A DNA stretch of 64,000 nt from Orthonyx spaldingii (taxonomy: Eukaryota > Chordata > Aves > Passeriformes > Orthonychidae): positions 80,740-144,739 of the forward strand of contig VZTJ01005469.1 of NCBI GenBank assembly GCA_013397795.1. Direction: 5' to 3'. The position numbers and the translations under genes were made by a program. Under the pieces are notes generated by a model. It searched no databases. It had not been told where the DNA came from and was given only the letters and a program-made list of their open reading frames with translations. This document shows positions 9,780-22,000 of this stretch, piece by piece (the stretch's first letter is position 1; each line of letters begins with the position of its first letter).

Positions 9780-10367
9780 TGTACTGAGTTTGGCTGGGGT
9801 AATTTTCTTCACAGTGGCTAGTATGGGGCTGTATTTTGGACTTGCCCTGAAAACTGTGATGATAACATAAAGCACTTTCTGTTACTGCTGAGCAGCGCTT
9901 CCACAGAACCAAAGCCTTTGCTGCTCCTCACCCACACCACCAGGGAGGAGGCTGGGGGTGCACAAGGAGTTGGGAGAAGATGGAACACTGCCAGGACAGC
10001 TGGCCTCAGTGGACTCAAGGGGTATCCCACACCCTGTGGCATCATGCTCAATATATAAAGCTGGGTGAAGAAGAAGGAAGCAAGGGGGATGGTATTCATC
10101 TGCTGAATTCACTGTTATGCGTGATGGAACCTTGCTTTCTTGGAGATGGCCGAACACCTGCCTGCCCATGGGAAGTGGTGAAGGAATTCTTTGTTTTGTT
10201 CTGCTTGTGTGTGTGTGTCTTTTGCTTTACCTATTAAGCTGTAATTATATCAGCCCATAAGTTTTTTCACTTCTACTCTTCTGATTTTCTTCCTGATACT
10301 GCTGGAGGTGGGGAGTGAGCAAGCAGCTGCACAGTATTTAGTTGCCTGCTGGGCTTAAACCACACCT
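9780..10367 (+). mobile_element. ERVL-like LTR, copy C (probable 3' LTR)
   Basis: About 588 bp, beginning tgtactgagtttggctgggg and ending cttaaaccacacct. It shares the family's internal blocks, including the TATA-like atatataaag at 10051-10060 and gaattctttgttttgtt. It is preceded by a purine-rich tract. Confidence 0.87.
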
Positions 10368-11125
10368 AGGAAGTTTTAAAGCCAGTTGCCTCATTTTTTA
10401 ATACACTCATCTACCTCTCTCTGAAGAAGCTGTCTATGAAGCTGCTCACTGACAGTGTTATATATTCCACTTCCCCTACTTTTTCAAACTCTCTGTTCAG
10501 CTTCTGCTCATTTGCTTGCTCATAGATGTCAAGAAGCACATAGAAACCCCCACAGCCTGCTTCTGGGATTTAACGAGAAGGGCTTTGACTCAGTGTTCAG
10601 CATCCACAGTCTTCTCCTCACCCATGAAGATGCAGTTGAGAGCAGAAAGCCTGTGTTTTCTTTCACATTTGAAATGATACAGCAAATAACTGTGTTTAGG
10701 CAGCATTAACCATTCAGATGACATCACCAGAGATGGCTAAAGGAATATATGTATAATGCTGATGAAATCTCCCTCAGATCTTTTTTTTTTCTTTTTAATC
10801 CTTTTTAATACAGCATAGTTAATATATCAGAGCAATACTGGTTTATTAGTCTTGAAGTGGTTTGTTTGTTTAGGTTTCAGGGGGTTTGTTTGGAAAAATT
10901 GTGATCAGCATGCTTTTGATTAGCGTAGCTAAGAGGACTTTTGTTTAATGAAATGATTAGTTGAGTCACCCAGTTATGCAGCCACACTAACAGCTGCTTC
11001 AATGGAGACAAAAGATTCTTCTTCAAATACAACCTTATCTCAACATGAAGCAGTACCCATGGATACATGTTAATTATAAGGTTGATAAGAATATGTAAGG
11101 ATAGCTAACCCTGGTGCCAGTGAAA
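10368..11125. other. Intergenic, nothing recognised
   Basis: Sequence between LTR copy C and the CR1 element. It includes short T-rich runs near 10783-10800. No gene or repeat is recognised. Confidence 0.4.
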
Positions 11126-11129
11126 GTTA

Positions 11130-12432
11130 TAGAACAGAGTATCCTGAGTGTGTACCCATGGCATGTACAGGACAAGCAGGGGATTGGGCCAGGCCAGTAT
11201 GGGTTTAGGAAAGCAGGTCTTCCTTGATCAGCCTAATCTCCTTCTATGACAAGGTGACCTACCGAAAGGATGACGAAAAGTCTGTGGATGTGTCTACCTG
11301 AACTTCCGCAAAGCCTTCGACACCGCACACTCCTGGAAAAGCTGCAGCCCACGGCTTGGACAGCTGCACCTTTGCTGCAGATTGGTTGAATTGCAGTTTT
11401 CCACTCCTTTTCCTGGCTAGCTGGGAATCTCCAGCAGCATGACACTGGTTGGAACGCCGGGCCCAGATAGTGGAGGTGAATGGTGCTGCATCCAGGTGGT
11501 GGCTGCTTACCAGTGGTGTTCCCCAGAGATCAGTGCTGTGCCCAGTCCTCTTTAACATCTTTATTAGTGAACTGGATGAGGGGATTAAGCGCATCCTTGG
11601 TCACTCAACACCACGCTGATCTGCTGGAGGGCACGAGGGCTCTGCAGAGGCATCTGGACAGCCTGGATCCATGGGCCAAGGCCAATTGTGTGAGGTTATA
11701 TAAGGCCAGGTGCCAGCTCCTGTACTTGGGTCACAACAACCTCATGCAGAGCTGCAGGCTGGGGAAGGAGTGGCTGGAAATCAGCCCAGAGGTAGAGAAC
11801 CTGGGAGTGCTGGTTGACAGCGGCTGAACATGAGCCAGCGTGTCCAAGGCGGTCAAGAAGGCCAAGGGCATCCTGGCCTGTACCAGCAATAGTGTGGCCA
11901 GCAGGACCAGGGCAGTCCCCCTGTACTTGATGAGTCCACACCTCAAGTCCTGGGTGTCCAGTTCTGGGCCTCTCATTGCAAGAAATACACTGAAGTGCTG
12001 GAGCATGTCCAGAGAAGGACAACAGAGCTGGTGGATGCTGTATAGAGTAAGTTCTATAGGAGAGGCTGAGGGAGCTGGGTTTTTAGCCTGAAGAATAGGA
12101 GGCTCAGGGGAGAGCTTGTCACTCTACAACTACTTGAAAGTGGGAGTCAGCCTGTTTTCTCAGGCAGGTGCTGACGAGAGGAGAGGACATAGCCTCAAGT
12201 TGTGCAAGGGGAGGTTCATGTTGGACATCAGGATGAATTTCTTCACTGAAAGGATTGTCAGGCATTGGAACAGGCTGTCCAGGGAAGTGATGGAATCACC
12301 ATCTCTCGAAGTGTTCAAGAAATGACTGGATGTGGCAATTAGAGTAATGGTCTAAATGCCAGGGTGGTGATTGATCAAAGGTTACACTTGATCTTGAAGG
12401 TCTTTTCCAGCCTTAATGATTCTATGAATAAT
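11130..12432 (+). mobile_element. CR1 LINE fragment (5'-truncated, degraded)
   Basis: Plus-strand reverse-transcriptase-region sequence typical of bird CR1: cacgtacaggacaa-like start, ctaatctccttctatgacaaggtgacc, aacttccgcaaagccttcgacacc, ggtgttccccagagatcagtgctg, and a 3' end gaaggtcttttccagccttaatgattctatga. Stops and frameshifts break the ORF2 frame. It carries a 57-bp foreign insert at 11389-11445. The 5' half of the element is missing. Confidence 0.9.
11389..11445. repeat. 57-bp insert inside CR1, flanked by TGGTTG
   Basis: CR1-like sequence continues on both sides, but 57 bp of non-CR1 sequence interrupt it, flanked by the hexamer TGGTTG at 11383-11388 and 11446-11451. The insert (core ctggctagctgggaatctcc) nearly matches 7193-7239. 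Confidence 0.6.
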
Positions 12433-15235
12433 GTTGTAGCTGAGTTATTTAACAAAGGTTATTGAAAACAAGCAAAAACAAGAAACACAATAATTAGATT
12501 GGGCTAAATACAGCTTTAAATCACTTTAATATATGATGATAATCAATTTCTCACAAGTTACACCACCAAGAAAGCTCAAACATAATTGCTTAATCCCTGC
12601 ATTACATGCTGTTTGAAAATGGAGGAATTGTGCAATTTCAAACTAGAGCCCTAATAGAGCCTTCTGCCTGCTTAAAAATAATTATATGTTTTCATTATCC
12701 TCTCTATTATTTATACAATACCATCTGTAACCTAAAAGTTAGATAAATACAGATTTTGGTAAACAAACACAAGTTCATGGTAAATGGAAATCATAAAATC
12801 TTTTAAAATTCCAAGATGACCAGACATAAAATGCATATAAAACCTAAACACAGTACTTCAGACTACGAGCAGCTCCCAGGTCACCACAGACCAAGAAGCA
12901 AAAGCTACAACTTCTGTGGTGAAAGACTAAAAGAGATGTATTCATGGTATGAGACAGAGAAGGATAAGGGAGAGAGAGAGACACACAGGAAAGCAGGATT
13001 AAACACTCAGCCCAAAGGACATATCAGGGGGTGATATGTCAGGAGACACTGTTCAATGACATTGCAAATGTTTTGTCATTAGAAACACTGAACAGACCTG
13101 GAACTGGGTTTTCTGCCTTGTTGTGCTGCCAGATATCTTGTAAGAACTTGGACAGATGGGTTTCATTTCCCTATCTGCAAACACAGACGGTGAGTTTTCT
13201 TGATGCATTGCCACTTCAGATCTCCTCTACTGTTTGCTGCCGCCGTCTTCCATCCATCGTCTCATGCTGTGACCACTTCAAACGACTCCGTGTTTCTGAA
13301 CAGAAGTCAATACTACAGGACCTGACTCGCTGATTCGGCGACAGTGGCTCAACAAAGCTGTGTTAACACATGAACACAAGCAACCAAGAAGCAAAATGCA
13401 CAAAGCCTTTGCCGAAGCTAGACGGCAGTGTTGGCACATGCTCTAAGGCACAGGCAAGCAGCTGCTCAAGTTTTGCACAGTGGGTTCTAACTGTGGAAAC
13501 TCTGTTTACAGGAATCAGGTTTCCACCTGCCCTTTTTGTCATCTGAAGAAAAAAGTAGTTTAGTATCTCTCAAACTTCAGCCTCAAAAACAACAACCACA
13601 AAAGGGGTGCTCAGGCCATAAGGGCAAAGCAACAGTTTAAAAGGCCCAAGTGAAGTTCCCAAAGCAGAAAGAACACACCATTTTCCTTAATAGTAAAAGG
13701 TGTTTTCTCCCTTTAATTCAAATTTCTGCATGTGAGTAGATGGTCCAATTGATCAGTGGCACACCACTAAATGAACTTGTCGCTAAGAGGAAGTTCAAGT
13801 TTCTGAAATGTCTCTTTACATTCAAATGAAAGAGGTGGAGGGCTCTGCCACAGACACTGGAAGAGACAAATGGTTAAAAAGATAAAGACCTTCAAAGACC
13901 ATATGTTGCCCCAAGCAGCCGTTAATCAATTTAACTGCGGTTCACTGAGTCTGGCTTGCTTTTAATGGTTCATTTGGCAAGTTGTTGCTGCAGCGATTTC
14001 TAATAATAATAATGTCATAATAATCTTTTAACTGGGTACAGCTGTGTGGCTGTTCAGGATTGACTAAAAGTGATTTCTGGTCTTGGTGAGATGAGAAAAC
14101 ATAGACAGTAACTTCCTTTAGTTCCTTTCTCTGTGGCACACATCACACTTAAGAACAGAAGGACAACAGTCACTCTAAGGAAAAGGAGAAGGTGATTTCT
14201 TCCACTCATTTTGAAATAATTGCAGCAACTAAGAGCACAACAAGGCCAGCAGATAAAGACAGCGTTTACTTCGTTCACACTTTGTGTGTTACTAATTACA
14301 GTCAATAAGGCAACATATTTTTACTCAACAAACTATTTTTCGGTAGGGTTGTTTTCATAGTCCTTCATTGCAAATTATATAAATGATGTTTTGTCTCTAT
14401 CCTTGTGCTGATTCAAATAGCAAAGTAATCAAAATTACTAAAATGATGAACCATAATTAAGGCTATACATTGGTTTTTATCATGAACCAAAAGCTCAGTG
14501 CCAGCACTAGAGCAAAAAGAAAAAAAAAATTTAAACCTGAACAAGTAAAATAATTTGCTGGTTATGCAGCTTGATAAGCATATCTTATCTTTTGCATCAG
14601 CTGCAGTCATTCTGCTGTCACTCCACATTTCTACAAAGGCTCTCAAACACAGGAAAACACACTCTGTATTCGCTGTTGTCATTTTTCAAATGTAACTGTG
14701 GGTGGACAATACATTTTGCAGGAGGTAGAAGTGTCTATTGCAAGGAGACATTCGTAGCACAGTCTCCTTTTCAATTCCTTCCCCTTTAACTTTCTTTAGA
14801 AGATTAAATCCCAAATCCATACAAATTATTTACTTGATTTGGGGCAAATAATCCTATCTAAATAAATTAAAGCATGCAATTTTGAAAACCGTGCTCCGTT
14901 TAAACATCTGCAGTAGGCTTCAGATCTGTGGCAGCCATGAAGCTTCCTACAACTGCGATAGTTTTTTCCCAGTGGTTTCAAGGTGATTATTCACACACAA
15001 AAGCACGAGCTGAACTTCCATGTTCAGGACATAAAGCCAATTAATTCAGTTTTAGCTACAAACAAGCACCAAGCTAAAATCCTTGCAGGATTGCTATTCA
15101 TTAATCACTGTATATGTATCACTATCTGGTACCCTCTAAATCATAAATTCACATACCTGAGAGGGACCAATATGATTTTTTATTTATGCCTCAACATATG
15201 TTATACATGAGGTGAAGGATTCCTATAGGGGCTGT
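12433..15235. other. Intergenic, AT-rich, nothing recognised
   Basis: AT-rich sequence with only short scattered open frames on both strands. No repeat family or exon is recognised. Confidence 0.5.
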
Positions 15236-15479
15236 ATATGTGCTGCCAGCCCTGCCCCCAGGGACACTTTGCCTGGCAGCCGATCAGGGCAGGGAAAGCT
15301 TCCACCATCAGGCTGCAGGTGACCCCTCACTTGCTGGTGGGTCAGAGTCTCGGATGCCTGTTAAAAAATGCCTGGGAAATCAGGCTATGGGAGGGGCTTT
15401 AGCACGTACATCAGTTAACTGTGACATAACCAGGAGCCATTTTCCCTTGGATTCCTTGGAGGGGTCAGGGGCTCACCCG

Positions 15480-16000
15480 GAGGGTCAGCTTTGCCCTCCT
15501 CACCCGCTCTCTTTTTCCTCCCTGAGGTCCTGGTTCCCTGTCCGCACCCGTCTTGCCCTGCTTCGCCACTTCCCCGAGGCAGCTCATCGCCACAACAGCC
15601 CGGTGTTCTGCTGTTTCCAGGACGGAGCGGACGCTGCTTGCACCCAGCCCGCAGCCCTCACTGCCGCCGTGTTTCCCGCGCTGCCCGCAGCCGCCCCGGC
15701 CCGCGGCAGCCCCGGCTCGCGGCAGCCCTTCACCGACGCCCGGCACACGCTGCCGCGGCCGCTCAGAACTCGCGCCCAGCCACTCGCAGGAGCCACGCAG
15801 GTCTGCTGCAGCTCGCAGCTGCCGACCTCCATCTGCTGAGTTGAGGCTAACAGGGCGCCTGGGGTACAGCAGGAACAATCTGTCCCTTTCTTCTGTTTCT
15901 TTCTCTGTCTCTCTTTCTCCCTTTCTGTTCTCTTTTCTGTACCCCTTCAGTAGGAACACTTACCCTTCTTTATCAATAAACAGTTCTCAGATATAATACT
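15480..16000 (+). promoter_or_regulatory. Orphan CpG-rich segment followed by pyrimidine tract and AATAAA
   Basis: A dense CpG core (about 15540-15830) stands alone in AT-rich DNA. It is followed by a CT-rich tract (15887-15945) and a polyadenylation signal, aataaa, at 15975-15980. The compact order resembles the promoter-R-polyA arrangement of an LTR, or the start of an unannotated transcript. Overlapping frames of 60-199 codons on both strands are expected of GC-rich DNA and show no recognisable protein. Confidence 0.45.
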
Positions 16001-16009
16001 GCCACGTTT

Positions 16010-19000
16010 GTGCTTTATTTTCATCCGAGAAATCTGTCAAAAAGAATCCTCTCTGACTTGGCCTTGTACTGCAGGACTGGACATTACCACACCCTATTTG
16101 CAGGATCAGACTACGGGGATGATATTTACCCTAGTACTGTATTTCCCCAAGAAGGGCTCGTATTCTAATGCACAGTGTGGGACACAAAAATGGATGCCCA
16201 GGTCTTGACAGCATGCAGAGTTCAGCTGATCTCTCTGTGCGGCCAACCTGCTTCCAACTGGATTTTTACATTATTTGCATTCCAAAGGTTTGTGGACCAC
16301 ATTTTATATGAAATTTGAAGCTGAATGTATTTGCTTATTACCATCTCATCACCTATTACAAAAAGAAAGTCCATGACTCCAAATCAACAACCCCTGCCTT
16401 GGTAAAACTGGGCTCTCCTCTCCACAGAGATAAGCTGTTTGGATGTTTCACCTCAAGAGAACTAAACTAAGCCATATAAACTTTTCAGTCCTTGTTTCTG
16501 TCCCTGGGGTGATAGATGGCACCTATTAAGAGTTACCTATTCAAAATACGCCAATTCAAAAGGTAGTCAATTAAGCTAATATGCCTGGCTTAAGGCAATG
16601 CAACACCGGGCCACAGCCTACAGATCTTATTTACTGCAACCAGAAGGGTTTTTCCTCAGTAAAGAATGGAGGGATTTAGCCTAGTGACAAAAGTGTCAGC
16701 AATAAACCCATCCTCATATAACTGCAGCTTATTAGACTTGATCTCAGGCTTCAAGGAGATCTGTCAAAACTGTTGTTAGAGCCACGTATAAATGTAACAC
16801 TGAGATAGCTAAGTTTTTGTGGGAGTGCAAAGGATAGCATGCACCCTATGGAGTTTACAGTCTTATGTAGAACTGCTGCAAAAAGTACAAGTGAAGGGAA
16901 ATACAGTCATTCCTGTTTCCCTGAGCAGAAGCTGAGAAGATGAGCTGGTAAGAAAGTTGTCTGTTCTCACAGGCAAGGTGAGAGCTAGTGATTGACCACA
17001 GTCCTCCTGTGATGGCAGAGCATCTCCCAAGCCAGACAGGGTTTTAAAGAACCTTTAAAAACAGATAACTGATAATTTTTATAAAGACATCTGAAGCTGT
17101 ACTGAAACATAGCCACAGCCACAGCTGTGATGGGAAGTGTGGGCTACAAATAGATGACAGTGAAGGACTGTAGAGATTAACAGAAAATAAAACCTGTGGT
17201 GTCAGAGTGCACTGTCCCAGATTGAAAGACAATGAGTGTGATATTTAAAAACCTGAGCAAGATGGACAGTGGACAACCTTGGTCTGAGGGGTAGGATAGG
17301 AAGGGAGACAGCTCCGCTGAGCAGGCAATGGCAAACTGCCCTCCTCAAGATGAAGCAGGTCAGCAGAGGGGGTATTTTTCCATCCCACTTAGTTTGTCCA
17401 GTACAAGTGACCACGTGGGGATGTCAGCCACTCATAGATGATTGACTTACATTTTTCCTGACAGATTGTTTCTTTCTGAATGGTCCATTAATTTTGACTT
17501 GCAGCAAAAAAATTCCAGTGCAAAACCAAACAACAACAGCAAACCAAACTTGCATAGCAAATTTTGGTTTTGGATAAAAAGAAATATTTTACAATAAATA
17601 GTAGGACACATCTACAAATTCAGAAACAACTATTTCATTACTATTTCAGATATAATGGGATATGTTTATATGTTTTAGGACAAAGTCTGTGTACAAATAT
17701 GTAATTTAATATGCTTTAAAAAATGATTGTATCTCAAATCACTAACTTTATATTTGAATGGATAATAAAGATAATTTGCAATTTCTTGAAATAATAAAAG
17801 CTGAGAAAACCACAATTTCTTAAGACAGATCTCGGTAGACAAGAATAAACTCCTGGCTGTGTTTTCTGTGCAAGATTCACCCACAGATAGTCTATGAGCA
17901 AGTCAATACCACTGTCAATTTTTCTTAATTAGGAGGCCTTTACCCATGAGGAAGAAAGAAACATAACTACATCTCAAAACTACTTCGCTCATGCTTCAGC
18001 CTGTTGTTGGCCAATTTATCTTTTTCAGCCACAGTTCTAAACAGCTTCTGGGAAAAGATCTCATTTGAAAAGTACAAACTTCTGGTTTTGGAAGCAGTTG
18101 TAAAAATAGCTTAGTAGGATTCTTATTAATAAGCATATGTTCTTTTATTGCTTCCCTAGGGTCAAGCATAACTCACCTATGTTGTTTTTTGCTATTTAAG
18201 TCAGATAATGAAACTGTAAGTGATGCTTTAGAAACCTGTATGAAACTTCTGTGCTGAATTAAATGGGCAATGTCAGTTGCCACATAGAACTGAGTTACTC
18301 TTGGCTTTAGAAGACAGCAAGCTGTGCCTGCAGCCCACTGATAATTTACGTTTTCACAGTCATATTTTTCACTAAAGGAAATGATTCTTTCCCTGCTAGA
18401 TTCTGTGAAAAGCCTAAATGGAAAAAAAAAAAAAAAAAAAGATTGGCGGTATGCATATGAACGTGGAGAAATTGAATCAGGCACACACCCCCATCCCTCC
18501 CAGGGATCAAAATGCAAAGTAGAGACTTCTGAAACCACTTGCCCTTTAGAAAATGAGGCCATATGCAGCAAACTAAAGTTTGACTCGCTTTTCTGACACT
18601 ATCAGCTCAGCAGATGCAAAGTCATGTCATTGAAAAAAAAGTAGAAAAAAGCCTGTTTCTTCCTTTGCTACATTTATAGTAAGTTTAAGCACAACCTGTC
18701 ACAAATTTAAAATTAAAAACCTCAAATTGAAGTCAGGTTTTTGCTAAGTTCATACAATGTTCCTTTGAAAATAGTAAAGTAAAAGTTTTGAAGTGCAAGT
18801 AAGAAAGACAGAGGCAGACTTACTCTACAAGAGACTAAAAGAGTCTACAAGACAAACTTTTACTCTACAGAGTAAAAATTGTATTTTAATACTATTAGAA
18901 ACTTTAAATAAGGCTTTCAAGCAGCACAAAGAACTAACATGCAATTAAAAGGCCAGAGATAACACCTATTTTGTATTCCATATTTACAGATCTGTAATTA

Positions 19001-22000
19001 TTTTAAGGACTTCATTCTCCCCTCATGCCTTCATGCATAAGTTGAATTACTCTGGTATGAAACTGATTAGGCCAACATACGAGAACCTAGACAGACATTG
19101 TGTCCTAATAGCTATCCAAGAACTAGATACCGAGCTTAAACTGTCCAACTAGGTTTACATCCTAGGCCATCTAATTTTTGCTGAAAGATCAGTGTCTTGG
19201 TTTTCATCCATTGACCAGCTGAATCTGGACCAATGAATCATTACTCAATGCTTTGTTCTCAAATTTCTTTTGAGTGCCTTAAAAATGTGAATCAGGCATA
19301 AATCACCAGTGCATTTATTGCCTGCATGAGAATACAAACATCTAAGGGTAGGAGCTGTAAGGAGTTTTGCTACACCAGAGCAACACTAACTCCAAAATAC
19401 AGCAGTGACTTCAGCTTATGCAGTTTAGGTTGGGAAAATATTTCTAACCACTGCCTGAATTTGGAACATTATCGATACTTTTTCTCCCTGAAAGTGCCCA
19501 GCCTTACACATACAAAAGCTGTTTGTGACAGGCAAAGATCACAGACTTCTTGCATAGACTAAGTGCAGAGGTTTTGTCTTCTGAAGCAAAAGCTTTTATC
19601 AAAAAAGTTACATGAATTATCGTATTTTTCATAAGGAGCACATGGCAGAGAAAAGCCATGGGGTGATGCATCCTCAAAGCCAGTGAGGTTCTCCTTAGTA
19701 TCATACCTGTTTGCTGCTTTTCATCTTTCCATGGTTTCCAAAATGTGCAAAACTTATCTAATTAACCTTAAACCATGACTTTTTTTAAACAGAATGAAGA
19801 GGAAGAGAACAACATGGAATTAACCTGTGCATGGAGTGAGAATAGTGACATTTTTACCGTTCATGTGTAATGCCTTTTGATTTTCAGAAAACCATGTGGC
19901 ATATGAAGTATAACCAGGAAGTTATCTCCACAGCTGGCCTTCTTGACTTGTTTCTGCTGTTTTCTTGACTTGTTCCTGGTGCCTCACCCTAAGAGTTATG
20001 GATCAGTCATGTATTTTATATCCTCCTACTGACCTTGAAAATAGCAAATTGCAACAATGCTGTCTAAATGCTTTAAAATTATCAGGTGAGCTTCAGTGAA
20101 AAAGTTCCCACTTTCTTACAGTGAGAACAAGGTAACAAAGAATCAAGAAGATTTTTTTTTTACCGCTAGCAAAGCCCAACGTAATCCAACACATTCCAAC
20201 TACCGTATGTATTATAAAATATGTTCCATTCCTGGACAGAGTCTCAACTGACAGTACAAAAATCAACACCCTTGCTTTTTTTCCCCTTTCATCAGGGTCT
20301 GCTGATGCTACAGTAGGACTGTAAGTTGAACAAAAAGGCCTATTGTTAGCTTTTAAGTCTCATCTCATACCTCTGTCACTCTCACTGACTCTGGATCCTT
20401 CCACTCTCAAATCCTCCAGTGCACACAAAAAGTGCCGTGTTGGCTTTTCCTGTGTCAGGACAGAGCCAGCATAAGCTGTCAGGAATGCTTATCTGGGGAT
20501 GAACTGCATTTGCCACTAACCATCCATAGGGAAAAGCTGGCATGTGAATTATGTATCTTAATAAAATGTGTGAGGACACAGGAGTGAGGAAATGGGTAAA
20601 CTTCATGTGATGTAGGGTTTTCTGCTCTGTTTTTTCACCCAGAGAAGATTAGTACTGTAACTTTGATTTTGTTTGTTCTGAACACTGGGCAGCATCCCCT
20701 AACATCCTCATGAATTAAAGAATTAATAAAGTAGTATTTAAGCAGCAGGTAGAACCACACCTCTGCCTTTAGAAAAGATGCTTTCCAATGATTTAGCCTT
20801 GCTTGCTGAGCTGATGTTCCAGACTGCACTGTCTGCCAGACTAGGCAACTTGATTTCGGACAATAAGATCCAGTCACGCAGTGAGGAGATTAACTCACAT
20901 CCCTTATAACACCTTTTGAGGCAACTCATTAAATCAGTCTGGCTGTGAAGTCCAGCACACCTGATGGCATTAATCTAATGTCTCATCCTGGCCCTGAGGT
21001 TATCAGTGGACAGCTGTAATTACAATTGATTGAAAAGACATTTTCACAGAGGAGTTTCTGCTTCCTGGAATTCAGTCATTTCTGAATATTTTTCCTGTGT
21101 TGCCCAGTCCACTCATTGCAATCTTATTATTTGCTAGCAGGCAAATGCAGATTTTTAGTAAGTTGAAATCAAGGTATGAAATTGGCAATATTCTGATGAC
21201 AGGCAAGCTCTAAAGTTCAGCTCTAAAGACAAGTTCACATGGTCTTTTAATGGGACCATATCTATCTCCAAAGCTTACAGGTGCCACTGTAAACATGGAA
21301 GCTGATTGATCCAAGACGTCAAATTTTGTTTCCTTATTCCTGTGTGTTACACTTGGAAAATGTAAGGACTTTCAGGAGTGCCAAGGTATTTGCATGTATT
21401 TCTGCAGAAAATACAGATTTCATTAAACATGAGGTTTTTTCCTAAAGAAAATTGACCCACCACTTATACATCTTTCTGCTAACAGAAAGTGCCTAGTACC
21501 TCCCACATTTTAAGATTACCATTTGCCTAGTCAGGTCATCCCTGCTGCAAAGCACCTTGGAGCATGAGTCACATCCTGACCTGTGAAGGACAGGCTGAGT
21601 TTACTCACTGAGATAAGGAGTTTTTCCAAGCAGATGCTGTGTGTGCATCTCCCATCTCTGTTCTTGGCTCTTAGCCAAAGAGTGCCCACAGGGTGTCCCA
21701 ACTTGCAGTAGAGGTTAGAGAATCTTTCTTTTTTTTTTCTTTCCTTTAGTTCCCTGTCCGTCTCAAGCACTGGTCTTAAACAACCATCTCATCTTGATGT
21801 GAGCTGCCATCAGCTGTCCGATGGCAGCACTGCTCGCTGATATGTGAATGGGAATTGAGTCAGCAACTTGGAAAGCAAAGGTTTAGCTTCCATAACTACT
21901 CTTTTAAACCACCCAGTTCTCGAAATCTAGTGAGCTATTTTGCTTTTTAAAATAATCATGTTCTAAGAGGAATAAAATAAAATTTGTTTTAAAAGAAAAT

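Noticed and set aside
15240..15996. Frames of 82-199 codons on both strands at the orphan CpG island
   Set aside because: They overlap one another in several frames, with compositionally biased products and no recognisable domain.
18422..18440. Poly(A) run as the tail of a processed pseudogene
   Set aside because: No retroposed coding sequence or target duplication is recognisable upstream.
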